Shown: positions 1-11,150, counted from the stretch's first letter. The stretch is DNA of 64,000 nucleotides from Natrinema salinisoli (GCF_020405205.1 NZ_CP084470.1:310001-374000); one strand, 5' to 3'. Notes: generated by a model not told the origin, from the sequence alone. Numbers and translations are program-made.

Positions 1-501
1 TGCAATGGTTGCGAATCGATTTCTGTCGGACTGGCTATTGTGTCGTGTCATCAGATACTCACCACGGGACCCACTTGGACCCGATTTAGAGGGGTGTTCA
101 TAGGAATGTTCCCAATTTCGAAGGATAGGTGTGAAGTTCCCGGCGATGGTGGCCAGAAACCCGAACCCAACTCGGGCGCGGGTCAGCGAGTTGTCGGTTG
201 CTAACCGTTGTCTGCTCTCAGGGAAAGCGTCTCGTTTGCGTGGACTAGTGAACAGTCCTTACTCTGTACTTACCGCTGACTCGAGTTCGATTCTACGAGT
301 CTGTTCTGATTCTCGGACACAGCACTTTTGGTACTTACAGATGCGTAGTGAGCAGTAGTTTCACTATAACAAGTGTATAATGAATAATATTTCACCAGAG
401 TCTTGTGAACATAATCGCTGGACGACATCGTTATCTGTGTCCCATGCTTGGATCCTGTGAGCGTTCGGGGCGTGCTCACCGCCCTGATCCCTCTATCCAT
501 C
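1..501. other. left-edge stretch without a supported gene
   Basis: About 500 bases in which no reading frame looks coding. Short open frames exist here, but their composition (many Ser, Arg and Cys) is that of non-coding frames. The AT-rich part from about 355 to 420 could be a promoter for the small gene that follows. Positions 346-361 carry a 16-base sequence that recurs inverted at 3008-3023. Confidence 0.5.
346..361. repeat. 16-base inverted repeat, left copy
   Basis: TAGTGAGCAGTAGTTT at 346-361 is the exact inverse of 3008-3023. The pair flanks the small hypothetical gene, the winged-helix gene and the PAS kinase. No extended similarity was seen around it. Confidence 0.5.
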
Positions 502-711
502 ATGGAAGCCAATCACCCCTCCACTGATGCATCGGCCACATTCGAACACGAACTCAAGGAACTAATCATCTCGGCGTATGGCCGTGGAGTCACCATCGAA
601 GATATGTGGGAGTTTCCCGGACCTGTTTCCGATGCCCCGAATTGGCGAGTCACGATCGAAAAAGTGCCGCCTGCTGAGCGGACATACGATCCATCGCTGC
701 TCGAAGAGTAA
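502..711 (+). CDS. small acidic haloarchaeal protein, unknown function
   Basis: This encodes 69 aa. The frame is open from 448, but the ATG at 502 (MEANHPS...) is preferred because the 18 residues before it look non-coding. The product is acidic, with a central helix-like stretch (FEHELKELIISAYGRG) followed by a Trp/Pro-containing segment (MWEFPGPVSDAPNWRVTIE). It resembles a small protein family I have seen in haloarchaea, but no function is known to me. It has no membrane segment, signal peptide or metal-binding motif. The gene stands alone, followed by an AT-rich spacer and a small winged-helix gene on the same strand about 190 bases downstream. Confidence 0.6.
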   Translation: MEANHPSTDASATFEHELKELIISAYGRGVTIEDMWEFPGPVSDAPNWRVTIEKVPPAERTYDPSLLEE

Positions 712-901
712 TCAGGAAGCCGGACGGATAACCCGAACCGATCGACAGCATACATGGAGTGTTAGTTTTCTAGTACTATAAGTGGACAATAAGATTTATA
801 GTGATCGTTCACACACGTGGTGCCATACGTACTCTGCTGAAGTTGGTGCGCGAGGAAGTGTTGGAGAAAACGCCGTGTAGGTACAGTACCAGCAGATAAC
901 C

Positions 902-1258
902 ATGATGCCAAAAACCGGAAACCCGAACCAGCCCGACGATGAGCGCCGCGATATTACTCCGACGCAGTTTTTTACGGCCTTTTCGAACGAACGTCGGCAG
1001 CACGCAGTGGCATATCTGGCGCAAAAACCGGCAGCCGTCCGGCTCGGCGATCTGGCCGAGTACATCGCGATCAAAGAAGGCGAACCGACGTACGAACGGT
1101 ACGAGCGCGTTCTCACCGACTTGGCGCACTGTCACCTGCCGCATCTCCATGATGCGGGACTCGTTCGATACAACACGGACGAGGAACAGGTGGAATTAGT
1201 CGTCAAGCGAAATATGGTTGCGCCGTATCTGGAACTTGCCGGTCACGCTGACGCATAG
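902..1258 (+). CDS. winged-helix protein, DUF7344/ArsR-like
   Basis: This encodes 118 aa, probably a small DNA-binding protein. Residues 17-60 (ITPTQFFTAFSNERRQHAVAYLAQ onward) look like the first helices of the halobacterial winged-helix domain DUF7344. Residues 70-110 give the helix-wing part (LTDLAHCHLPHLHDAGLVRY) with the usual H-L-P-x-L-x-x-A-G-L signature. Such proteins are common single-domain regulators in haloarchaea, and their targets are mostly unknown. Two Met codons open the frame and either may be the start. The gene is convergent with a histidine kinase that ends about 70 bases downstream, so the two are not co-transcribed. Confidence 0.7.
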   Translation: MMPKTGNPNQPDDERRDITPTQFFTAFSNERRQHAVAYLAQKPAAVRLGDLAEYIAIKEGEPTYERYERVLTDLAHCHLPHLHDAGLVRYNTDEEQVELVVKRNMVAPYLELAGHADA

Positions 1259-1326
1259 ACGACTACCCTACAGTTTTTCGCGAGACGTTCCTGTGTGGTG
1301 ACGATAGTAACTTGTCAGAACGTAGT

Positions 1327-2865
1327 TTATACTGCTGGTAGTGTGAACGAGAATGTTGCTCCCTCACCGGGTTCAGAATCGACCCAAATCTCCCCGTCGT
1401 GACGTTCAATAATCCGTTCGCAGACTGCGAGACCAATTCCCGTGCCAACGTAGTCCTCACCCCCATGTAACCCCTCAAAGACTTTGAAGATGCGGTCGTG
1501 GTCCTCTGGATCGATGCCGATCCCGTTGTCGGTGACAGACACGATCCAGTCCGCTCCGTTCTGCTCGGCAGAGACATGCACCTGTGGTTGCTCCTCACCA
1601 CTGAATTGAATCGCATTCGATAACAGATTCTGAAACACCTGTTGTAACTGTCCCTCGTCACCCTTGACACGGGGAAGGGATTCAGCGGTGATTTCGGTAT
1701 CGGTCTCTTCGATTTTCATCTGAAGGTTTTTACGAACGTCGTCCAGAACAGTGTCGAGATCGACCGGCTCAAACTCATCTCCCCGTGTCTCAATTCGGGA
1801 ATACTGGAGCAGCCCATCGATCATCCTCCGCATCCGCTCAGACCCGTCAACGGCGAACTCAAGGAATTCTTCAGCTTCCTCGTTCAGTTCGTCACCGTAT
1901 CGGCTCTCTATCAGTTGCAGGTAACTTGAGACCATTCGCAAGGGTTCCTGCAGGTCGTGCGAGGCTGCGTATGCGAATTGCTCCAAGCGCTCGTTCGATT
2001 CCTCGAGATCGGCGACTAATTGTTCGAGGTCCTCTTGATACTGCTTGCGCTCAGTGATGTCTTGGGATATTGCGATAATCGAGTCTACCTCTCCATCGTC
2101 ATCAGACAACGGATGTGTTCGAAATTCAAATATCCGCCCTTGGAATTCCAGTTCAAACGTGGTTGGCTCACCATTGAGTGTTGCACGATAGTTCGATTCA
2201 ATAACCTCTAAAACTTCATCTGAATAGATATCCTGTACCCGTTCACCTCGAAAATTACTGGCGCTGATACCGATCTTCTCAAATCCTTTACCTGCAATGA
2301 GAATGTGTCGCAACTCATCGTCCAGTAGTGCAACTGCCCCGTTCGGGAAGTTCTCCGTCACGGTGCGGTATCGCTGTTCGGATTCTTCAAGGCGGTCTAC
2401 TGTTTCTTCGAGTTCTGTTTGAGTTTGCTGGAGTTCCTGATTGCGCTGTTCGAGAGTATATTCCCGTGTTTTGGCCCGTGCATCGTGGATACCTGCACCG
2501 AAGCCAGCAAGTGCAGCAAGTGCTGGGAGGATAAGGAAGTTAGCCGCTGGATCATTGAGGGAGTCAATAAGTTCTATGAAAATGAGGATGCCAATCATTA
2601 CCCCAATACCACGGAAGCACCAGATGGCAATGCTGCGAAAAAACTCAGGATGAATCTCAGTCTGCGGCAGGCGATGGCCACCATAGAGGAGGACAATGCC
2701 AGCCCCACCGACCAAGATGGAAATGGTCAAGCTTTCTGTGAATGCCGTGTCTCCAGCGACTTGGATGAACGGCCAAATAACACCAATTGAAGTGTACGCT
2801 CCCCCCAGAGCTAAAATAGCATGTCGTCCATCAACGTCAGAGAAAATTTGAGTCACAGGCTCCAT
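1327..2865 (-). CDS. membrane-anchored PAS histidine kinase
   Basis: This encodes a 512-aa orphan sensor kinase. Residues 15-126 hold about four hydrophobic segments, followed by a coiled coil (about 132-165). A PAS domain spans about 165-275 and ends in the usual DITERK. The HisKA helix carries the phospho-acceptor His303 (ASHDLQEP). The HATPase domain has an N box around 413-418 (NLLSNA), G1 DNGIG at 446 and G2 GTGIGL at 474, so it looks catalytically complete. No response regulator lies next to it, as is usual for haloarchaeal kinases, which often act with unlinked regulators. The PAS ligand is unknown. The start ATG follows an AT-rich spacer of about 200 bases. Confidence 0.9.
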   Translation of the reverse strand: MEPVTQIFSDVDGRHAILALGGAYTSIGVIWPFIQVAGDTAFTESLTISILVGGAGIVLLYGGHRLPQTEIHPEFFRSIAIWCFRGIGVMIGILIFIELIDSLNDPAANFLILPALAALAGFGAGIHDARAKTREYTLEQRNQELQQTQTELEETVDRLEESEQRYRTVTENFPNGAVALLDDELRHILIAGKGFEKIGISASNFRGERVQDIYSDEVLEVIESNYRATLNGEPTTFELEFQGRIFEFRTHPLSDDDGEVDSIIAISQDITERKQYQEDLEQLVADLEESNERLEQFAYAASHDLQEPLRMVSSYLQLIESRYGDELNEEAEEFLEFAVDGSERMRRMIDGLLQYSRIETRGDEFEPVDLDTVLDDVRKNLQMKIEETDTEITAESLPRVKGDEGQLQQVFQNLLSNAIQFSGEEQPQVHVSAEQNGADWIVSVTDNGIGIDPEDHDRIFKVFEGLHGGEDYVGTGIGLAVCERIIERHDGEIWVDSEPGEGATFSFTLPAV

Positions 2866-3007
2866 CCCCTCCTAAGAATACCGCCAATCAATTAGTGGTT
2901 CTGAATCGGGTATGAGGCAGCCCTGTTTACTGTGGTGATTCCTTTTCAGCATTCAATGTAGAGTTCGGCTCTGTTGAAATCCTCTTCTTTAGATACCTTA
3001 TGTGGGA

Positions 3008-3023
3008 AAACTACTGCTCACTA
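3008..3023. repeat. 16-base inverted repeat, right copy
   Basis: AAACTACTGCTCACTA, the exact inverse of 346-361. It lies upstream of the PAS kinase gene and just before the integrase relic. Confidence 0.5.
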
Positions 3024-3099
3024 TACGTACGAACCGAACACAGAAAGTTATGTCAGATACCGGTTGGGTTAGCTGAGTTGTGCTAGATACACAGCGCGA

Positions 3100-3438
3100 A
3101 TGTTAATCACCAGCTCACGAGGTCGGCTCAGTGAGGGCTCGATCCGCGAGGGGATCTATCGACTCACGAAACCGTGTGAGATCGGTGAATGCCCACACGA
3201 TAAGGATCCAAAGACATGCGAATACCGCGACCACAGCCAACGGTCTGGCTGTCCATCGTCGCGGTCCTCGCATGGGATTCGACGTGGATCGATCACTCAC
3301 CACTTGCGGACTGGATCTCCACAGGAGGTCGTCTCCGAACGAGCAAACGTCTCCGGCGACATCCTCGACCAGCACTACGACGAACGGACCGATCGCGAGA
3401 AGATGGAAATTCGTCGCGAGTTCCTGGAGGGGGTGTAA
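3100..3438 (+). pseudogene. tyrosine recombinase (phage-type integrase) C-terminal relic
   Basis: This open frame of 112 codons matches the C-terminal part of haloarchaeal XerC/D-type integrases. It has the Cys/His-containing insert (CEIGECPHDKDPKTCEY), the H-x-x-R box (SHGIRRGSITH) and the nucleophile Tyr in DQHYDERT, ending in REKMEIRREFL as in the family. The N-terminal core-binding domain and the first catalytic Arg region are absent, because non-coding DNA lies directly upstream of 3100. It is therefore a relic of an integrated plasmid or provirus. The debris at 3550-4030 is probably from the same element. No tRNA or att duplication was seen nearby. Confidence 0.75.
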
Positions 3439-3550
3439 CCAATGATGGACTCCACTCCACGTAGAAACAGTGTGCGTTCTACCATAGCCTCGGCAGGCAT
3501 CCGTATCGATCAAGCCCCGGCGTATACATCAGTATTCGTGGGGCGGTCAG

Positions 3551-3808
3551 TCAAGCGGGAGATGTGCCGGCGGTACGCGCTCCGATAGAGTAGACGGTAC
3601 TGACGAGAAAGCCAACGCCGCCCAGAATCACAAGTGCCGCTGCAATAGTAACAACAAAACCATTCATGGTGACACCGAGGCCAAATCCAAGGGTCGTCAC
3701 TCCGGCTGTAATTGCGGGAATCTTCTCATGGAGACTCACGGCACCGAGAGTGGCAACACCCGCAATAGCAGTCAGGATAACGCCTGCTTCTTGACCAAAT
3801 TTTGGTTC
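3551..3808 (-). pseudogene. fragment of a small membrane protein
   Basis: In this frame about 85 codons read as a plausible membrane protein. Hydrophobic segments occur around VILTAIAGVATLGAV, ITAGVTTLGFGLGV and FVVTIAAALVILGGVGFLV. Upstream of 3808 the same frame turns into Arg/Ser/Pro-rich non-coding sequence, so no good start is visible and the N-terminus is probably lost. I do not recognise the family. It lies inside a patch of decayed genes next to an integrase relic. Confidence 0.35.
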
Positions 3809-3905
3809 ACAAGCCGAGCGACACCGCGTTCGACTCGACGACGCAGCTGGCCGTCTTCCATCGGGGCTGGACGGCCGGCCACGACGCCGACGAGGAGGAC
3901 GAGTG

Positions 3906-4028
3906 ATGCAGCAGACACTCATCGGCTGTGCGTTCTACGACGCTCTGCCCGGCACCGAGACTGGTGAGGCCCATACCTGGGGGCAGGACGTCATTGAGAG
4001 GGATATCCGTTCTTGGCGACAGCCGTGA
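3906..4028 (+). CDS. short possible gene in a decayed element
   Basis: This 40-codon frame (MQQTLIGCAFYDALPG...) begins three bases after the stop of a preceding fragment in another frame that reads ...QLAVFHRGWTAGHDADEEDE. The close spacing and coding-like composition suggest two consecutive small genes of a plasmid or provirus, both cut short. I do not recognise either one. It may be non-functional. Confidence 0.3.
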   Translation: MQQTLIGCAFYDALPGTETGEAHTWGQDVIERDIRSWRQP

Positions 4029-4079
4029 CTCAAGAAGTCTGCTACCGATGGTCTGAGCGAAGAGTGAGAAGACCGTATT

Positions 4080-4394
4080 TCAGGCGTTGACCGTGGTCCG
4101 TACCTCAACCGCACCGGTTCCGCGTACCACGACGTCGTATCCTGCGTACTCGAAGGAGATTTTGTTGACAGCAGGCTCAGCTCGAGAAGTGAACAACGCG
4201 TTCAGCGCGTCTGGATTGATTGCGTCATAGAGTGGGGGCAGTTCAACCATATCCAGACCAGACGCTTCTGACACCGCCGAAACAACCGCATAGACAGGTG
4301 TATTCTCGGTGTCCTGCACCCATTCAGCGGTAGCAGATAGAGTCAGTTTAGCTGAAGAGTCATCCGTATTAACCTGTGTGCCCATCTTTCCCAT
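4080..4394 (-). CDS. HalOD1 output-domain protein
   Basis: This encodes about 104 aa. The C-terminal two thirds carry the halobacterial HalOD1 pattern: an S/A-V-S-E-A-x-G-x-D-x-x-E-L-P-P-L-Y helix (VYAVVSAVSEASGLDMVEL, then PPLYDAINPDALNALF) and the final strand pair (ISFEYAGYDVVVRGTGAVEV). HalOD1 is a small domain of unknown output function, found alone or after receiver domains. The ATG at 4394 (MGKMGTQ) or at 4385 is preferred over the upstream extension, which is Ser/Phe-rich. The gene stands alone; the next DNA upstream is the PadR/SLC13 relic. Confidence 0.75.
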   Translation of the reverse strand: MGKMGTQVNTDDSSAKLTLSATAEWVQDTENTPVYAVVSAVSEASGLDMVELPPLYDAINPDALNALFTSRAEPAVNKISFEYAGYDVVVRGTGAVEVRTTVNA

Positions 4395-4521
4395 GGATCC
4401 TGAACTCCAATACTCCGATATAAAAGGATTTCCAAACTCTGTTGAAGGAGTCACGGTCTTTCATGTTTGACGGGACGCTGTCATCCCCATTCTTATGTCG
4501 CTGACTATCAGGAGGAATTAT

Positions 4522-4608
4522 ATGTACGATCTGACCGGTTTCCAGCGTGATCTGTTGTACGTGGTTGCGGAACTGGAGGAGCCGCACGGCCTGGCTATCA
4601 AAGAAGCC
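4522..4608 (+). pseudogene. PadR-family regulator, N-terminal relic
   Basis: The frame starts with MYDLTGFQRDLLYVVAEL and continues EEPHGLAIKE, which is the first part of haloarchaeal PadR-type winged-helix regulators (usual length about 90-110 aa). After about 28 codons the similarity stops, and the DNA continues as a piece of an SLC13 transporter on the opposite strand. The breakpoint lies near 4600. The recognition helix and wing are missing, so the product cannot bind DNA as a normal PadR protein would. Confidence 0.6.
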
Positions 4609-4910
4609 GACCGTGCCGATCGAGAACGACGCTCGTCGTGGCATCACCCAGCAATAGCAGCGCCAGGAGGAAGAAAACCAGCGTGAGGTGAAACCGGTCG
4701 TCGCCGCATCGAACGAGTCGACGGCTCCCAGCACGAATAGTAGTGTAACGCTGAGGAGACTCAAGACGACGTACGGCATCGACCGGGTCAGCCACAGGAC
4801 GAGCGCCGAGAGGAACACCGCCAGCGTCCGTTGCCCTTCGACGGACAACGATGGCAGTGGGTCGAGTGTCGTTCCGACGACAAGGATACCGGCGGCCATT
4901 AGCAGTCCGG
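4598..4910 (-). pseudogene. SLC13/DASS transporter, N-terminal frameshifted relic
   Basis: Read from 4910 leftwards, the translation (GLLMAAGILVVG, SVEGQRTLAVFLSALVLWLTR, PYVVLSLLSVTLLFVLGAVDSFDAATTGF) matches residues of the intact transporter at 26949-28385 almost position for position. At about 4690 the match moves to another frame (TLVFFLLALLLLGDATTSVVLDRH), which shows a frameshift. It then ends near 4600 at the PadR relic. The first residues and the last three quarters of the gene are missing. This is a dead partial paralogue. Confidence 0.8.
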
Positions 4911-5193
4911 CCGTTTACCATGACGCTATCGATGACTCCAGCACCGACTGCTTTCCTACCCGATCTCTCATCACTCGGACCGTTGCCGCTCCCGCCCATG
5001 AATCTGATGACACCACACTAGGACCGAATTTGAACCGGCAGCACCTATTCAATTAGAACCAGTTGAAGAACGAAGGCGTTCGAAATTGAGAGGTTAGCTC
5101 TTCACCAAGAAATAATCATTATAATTCAGGCCACGCAGAAATAAGGGTACAAACATACACTTTTGTTGGTGGGCAGGAGACGAGCGACCACAA

Positions 5194-7449
<2,256 letters not shown>

Positions 7450-7692
7450 GCGGTTAAATCGATTCCTCGGTACGATCCTACTGGAATTGTCCTCCCGGTA
7501 AGTGAGCACATCCTCGATCAGCGGGTGAGTGTCCGGCAATAGGTCCTCACAAAGCGGTACGTCATCCACGACGGCGAAGTCCTCCACGCGGATCTCAGTT
7601 CCCTCGAGTCGATCGACGTGTAGCGTTGTTCTCCCCCAGCAGGGGGTGCGGGGCGACACAGCACAAGCATCGCCTCGTGAGGTGATTGAATC

Positions 7693-7893
7693 ATGGGATA
7701 CCGCGCACTTGTTGCGTACGAACGTACCGATGACCAGTACCCACTCTATTACTCTCACTGGGGTGCTGCAGACCTGAAACTGAAGTACCGCATCACGGCC
7801 GAAACCCCGTTTGGTGGCGAGGGCACCGATTCCAAGTGGACGAAACTGCTACTGGCAGAACTGGCGGATGGCCTCGAGGCAGTCGGTCGGTGA
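7693..7893 (+). pseudogene. DUF6735-like protein, truncated
   Basis: This 66-codon frame begins MGYRALVAYERTDDQYPLYY and continues SHWGAADLKLKYRIT, then AETPFGG. This is the conserved N-terminus of a halobacterial family I recognise as DUF6735, whose members are longer (roughly 150-200 aa). The frame ends soon after ELADGLEAVGR and no continuation is visible in other frames. A GAGGTG sequence precedes the ATG. It is probably a truncated relic, although a short expressed product cannot be excluded. Confidence 0.5.
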
Positions 7894-8169
7894 GGCAGTC
7901 CAAGAGATCCGCGACCGAACCTCGAGGAACGCCGAGCGGGTGTGATACAAAAGGCCAAAGGGACGATTCTGGCTGATTGGTAATCGGAGGCGCATTGATA
8001 ACCCCCGAGACGAACATATTCACTGTCGCGCTCCCCCTGCGCGACACAGATCCGATCAGCATCCACCCGTGACATCCACCTACCACGCCCGGCGGCCATC
8101 CCCTTTGTGCCCATCCGGGCGGGTTTGAGGTATTCTTCGAACACGCTAGTACGGCGCTCCTCGCGCTCG

Positions 8170-8364
8170 TTAGTGGACGTCCTCCAGCCACGTCTGTAGA
8201 TCGCTATCGACAACATCGTCGATCGTGACCCCATACTCGCTTGCTCGATCGCGGGCTACTATCCACGCCTGTCGCGCCTGATCGGGATCACGCTCTCGGA
8301 GGAACTCGTGATAGGCCACGAGAGCTTTTATGATGAGTACCTCATCGGGCGACGGCGTCGGCAT
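8170..8364 (-). CDS. small helical hypothetical protein
   Basis: This encodes 64 aa with an acidic, helical composition (MPTPSPDEVLIIKALVAYHE, then LRERDPDQARQAWIVARDRA). It starts just after an AT-rich spacer and ends in WLEDVH. It looks coding in amino-acid use, while the overlapping frames do not. I do not recognise the family. It lies in a stretch of decayed genes, so it may belong to a former mobile element or may be an orphan survivor. Confidence 0.5.
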   Translation of the reverse strand: MPTPSPDEVLIIKALVAYHEFLRERDPDQARQAWIVARDRASEYGVTIDDVVDSDLQTWLEDVH

Positions 8365-8422
8365 ACACTCCGACTAACGACTAACAATATAAAACAATCG
8401 AATTACATGTTCGCTTCGTAAT

Positions 8423-8620
8423 CTCGAGCGCGTCGACGGCCTCGCGCGGCCCGACGTCGTGCTCGCCGTCGACGGCTTCCTCACCGACGAGTTCGGCGGG
8501 ACGAATTTCCCACTCATTCACGCGGTGTTGCAGGAGCCGCGGATCGTCCCAACGCCACGGCTCATCTGTGACTATGCCCGGAACAGCCATATGACGAACG
8601 ATGAAGCCAAACGCTGTTAG
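8423..8620 (+). pseudogene. unidentified gene fragment
   Basis: Plus-strand codons from about 8423 to the TAG at 8620 read as a coding-like segment (LERVDGLARPDVVLAVDGFL, then EFGGTNFPLIHAVLQEPRI) with no start codon in a sensible place. The sequence upstream is AT-rich and not homologous to coding DNA. It is probably the C-terminal end of a lost gene. The family is not recognised. The DNA from 8621 to about 9180 shows only short interrupted frames and no gene I can support. Confidence 0.3.
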
Positions 8621-9184
8621 CAACAATTAGTCCACACCGGAACTGGGGAACAGCCCCTATGTTGCCCAGCTGCGATACTTCCTCGACTGGTCATTTTCCA
8701 ATTCACCTCGGTCATCTCCGCAATTTCGATGGCGGGACCATTCCCCGTACCGTCATCGATGATCAGAGTTACTTCCAGGCAGTCTGTGAGTACGAGAACG
8801 TCTGGGAATAATCTCTGATCGCCAAGACAACTCCCCAACCCGACTGAATTTGCATCATCGCGAGCGTCGCGAAGTCCACTACCTCTTGCCGAAGCCATCT
8901 GGTCAAGGAGCTTCTCCACGAGCAGTTCGCTGAGCCTGAGGAAGCCGTCGCCCCGAATGGTGGCCGAACCGACGATGTCCGTGACAGGCTAGTCGTCGAT
9001 GACCCACAACCATAGGACGACTTCGAGTCCAAAATGCAGGTGACGAATCTTCGGGAAGAGTGAACCCTGTCCGCGAATCCGGTCGAGTCGGACAGAGTCA
9101 CCCCAATCTCACCCTCAAGCACCGTCGAAAGGACTAGATTGCCAGCCGTTCTTGTTCGGGATGCAGAATTTACTGCCACGGACT

Positions 9185-9240
9185 AGGTGTCCACTGACAA
9201 GCCCGCGACTTTGGTCGTGGGTAGCTGACATACCCAGTTG
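9185..9240 (+). mobile_element. IS200/IS605-type right-end hairpin, solo remnant
   Basis: Positions 9202-9209 (CCCGCGAC) pair with 9214-9221 (GTCGTGGG) around a TTTG loop: an 8-bp stem with one G-T pair. It is followed by TAGCTGAC. This layout (AAGCCC stem, loop, GGG-TAGCTGAC) is the form I know from right ends of haloarchaeal IS1341/IS605-type elements, where it also forms the 3' part of the TnpB guide RNA. No tnpA or tnpB frame is detectable to its left, so it is a leftover end. Its activity as an RNA is unknown. Confidence 0.5.
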
Positions 9241-9288
9241 CTCCTATCAATACCGTCATGACCGAGGCCGCCGAAGTGGCTGAGAGCC

Positions 9289-10308
9289 ATGGGAGCAGCG
9301 CGCAATCGACAGTGGCGGCTCACGGAACGACCGACCGGCGAACCGACGGCCGACAATTTTGAACTGACTGACGACCCGATCCCAGAGCCGGGACCGAAGG
9401 AGGTGCTCGTCCGGACCGAATACCTCTCCGTCGATCCGTACATGCGCGGTCGGATGCGCGACAGCCAATCCTACGCCGACCCGTGGCCCGTCGGCGAGCC
9501 AATGCGAGCACGGGCCGTCGGCACGGTCGTCGAATCGAACCACGCCGCGTTCGAGGCCGGCGACACCGTCTTGGGCAACCTGTACTGGGCCGAGTACGCG
9601 GTCGTCGACGGCACCGACCTCGAGACGGTCGACACGGGAACGGCGCCGGTCCCGACGGCGCTCCACGTCCTCGGGATGCCCGGCCGGACCGCCTACGTCG
9701 GCACCGTCGACATTGGCGAGGTCGAACCCGGCGATACGGTCGTCGTCTCCGCCGCAGCTGGCGCAGTCGGCTCCGTCGCCGGCCAGATCGCTCGGATTGC
9801 CGGCTGCCGCGTGGTCGGGATCACGGGCCAGGACGAGAAGGCCGACTGGCTCACCGACGACCTCGGCTTCGACGCGGCGATCAACTACCGAACGACCGAC
9901 GACCTCTCGGCGGCGGTCGCCGACGCCTGCTCGCGCGGCGTCGACCTCTACTTCGAGAACGTCGGTGGGGAGGTGACCGACGCCGTCATGGACCACCTTG
10001 TCGACCACTCTCGAGTGGCCGTCTGCGGGAAGATCGCCCTCTACAACGCGGAAGAAGGCGACGACCGGCTACGCGGTCCGCGACGCCTCCACCAGCGGAC
10101 CCGCACTCGCGTTGAGGGGTTTATCGTCAGCGATCACGCCGATCGGTTCGACCACATCAATGCTCGGCTCCGGCGGTGGGTCGAGGAGGACCGGCTCCAG
10201 TATCGAGAGACGGTCACCGACGGCATCGAAAACGCTGCCGATGCGTTCCTGGGGCTGTTCGACGGGACGAATATCGGGAAACAACTTGTCCGGATCGACG
10301 CGGAGTGA
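9289..10308 (+). CDS. NADP-dependent medium-chain reductase (zinc-free MDR, curcumin/LTB4 reductase type)
   Basis: This 339-aa cytoplasmic protein belongs to the alkenal/one reductase branch of the medium-chain dehydrogenase superfamily. These enzymes use NADPH to reduce the C=C bond of conjugated aldehydes and ketones. The N-terminal catalytic domain has the family segments EVLVRTEYLSVDPYMRGRM and VGEPMRARAVGTVVES. The nucleotide-binding motif is AAAGAVGSVAGQIA near 165-178, then ITGQDEKADWL. The substrate-domain segment DLYFENVGGEVTDAV follows. Zinc-ligand Cys residues are absent, as expected. The length is normal for the family. The gene follows an IS605-like end and is otherwise alone. 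The physiological substrate is unknown. Confidence 0.9.
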   Translation: MGAARNRQWRLTERPTGEPTADNFELTDDPIPEPGPKEVLVRTEYLSVDPYMRGRMRDSQSYADPWPVGEPMRARAVGTVVESNHAAFEAGDTVLGNLYWAEYAVVDGTDLETVDTGTAPVPTALHVLGMPGRTAYVGTVDIGEVEPGDTVVVSAAAGAVGSVAGQIARIAGCRVVGITGQDEKADWLTDDLGFDAAINYRTTDDLSAAVADACSRGVDLYFENVGGEVTDAVMDHLVDHSRVAVCGKIALYNAEEGDDRLRGPRRLHQRTRTRVEGFIVSDHADRFDHINARLRRWVEEDRLQYRETVTDGIENAADAFLGLFDGTNIGKQLVRIDAE

Positions 10309-10845
10309 GCCCGCTGGGGACCCCCTCGAGCGAGTACGAACGGGCCTCGAGTCGAGCACCTCCTGTACGATCATGACGGAAGCTACTGCTCAGCACCGCC
10401 AAATGGCGTCAAAAACGTAATTGACAGCTGCTACCGATCTCCCTTCTACGAGATAATCGCGAATGCGCCGCCCCTGGGGATAGGTGAACGTGACCGTCCC
10501 GTGGAGGACCGACGGGGTCGAGAGCGGTTCTGACGGATTCCATAGTGAGAAGTAAGTATGGCCGCCGGAAGTGACTAGCCCGAGATTCCCGATGAGATGT
10601 CCCCTGAAGAGGCGCGGCAGTATCCTATCCGGTTCCTCGGACGACAAGACCTCGACGAGCACGAGGAAATCTACAACGAACTTGCGACTGAATAGGGCCC
10701 AGTCTGGTAGTCTCGGGGTGTCCGTTCATCCTTCGATACAATGTTTGTCTTCCCCGAGATGTGTCTTTAGAGAAAGCATCTCACGGGAGTGTGAGCACAG
10801 ACCTGAGGTTCAAATACCATCCCGGTTGAAATTCTGAGCCAATCG
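10309..10845. other. decayed spacer with a gene-end fragment
   Basis: There is no complete gene here. Plus-strand codons 10597-10695 (MSPEEARQYPIRFLGRQDLD, then EHEEIYNELATE and stop) read as a convincing C-terminal gene piece, cut off upstream by a TAG at 10576. An overlapping minus-strand frame of 90 codons (10390-10662) looks less protein-like. I do not recognise a family for either one. Confidence 0.35.
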
Positions 10846-11150
10846 ATGAGCAATCACTACGCCGACTTCGAGGAACTGCGGCCGACCGGTGAGGCGTCCC
10901 ACATTCCGGATGAACAAGGGTGTGATGCCGATCCCGAACGGCAACGCGTCTCGACAACACGGGTGGCTACCCCGACGAACCGTCGGACACCGGCGCGGAG
11001 TGCCAGTCCTGTGGCGCGTCGATCCCGGCTGGCCAGACGAAATACCGGTTCTGTCTCGCCAACCACCTCGGTAACGAATCCGCCAGTGCGGACGACACGG
11101 CGGACGCGACGCTCCTCGAGTTCCGTTACGTAACGTCGTCTCCCGTTTGA
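10846..11150 (+). pseudogene. frameshifted zinc-finger protein ('biosurfactant protein 1'-like family)
   Basis: The frame starts MSNHYADFEELRPTGEASHI. After about 36 codons, at roughly 10935-10965, coding potential moves to another frame that reads AECQSCGASIPAGQTKYRFC, then LANHLGNE, and stops at 11150. The Cys pattern C-x2-C with a later C and the start sequence match a haloarchaeal family often named biosurfactant protein 1, whose biochemical role is not clear to me. The frameshift and the short C-terminus show that it is broken. Its end overlaps the convergent TrmB gene by 25 bases. Confidence 0.5.

Noticed and set aside
131-358. 75-codon open frame near the left edge
   Set aside because: Ser/Arg/Cys-rich without any helix or strand pattern, and no homologous feeling; treated as non-coding.
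10800-10845. Possible tRNA T-arm (GGTTCAAATACC)
   Set aside because: No acceptor, D or anticodon stem can be formed with the upstream sequence, so it is not a tRNA gene.
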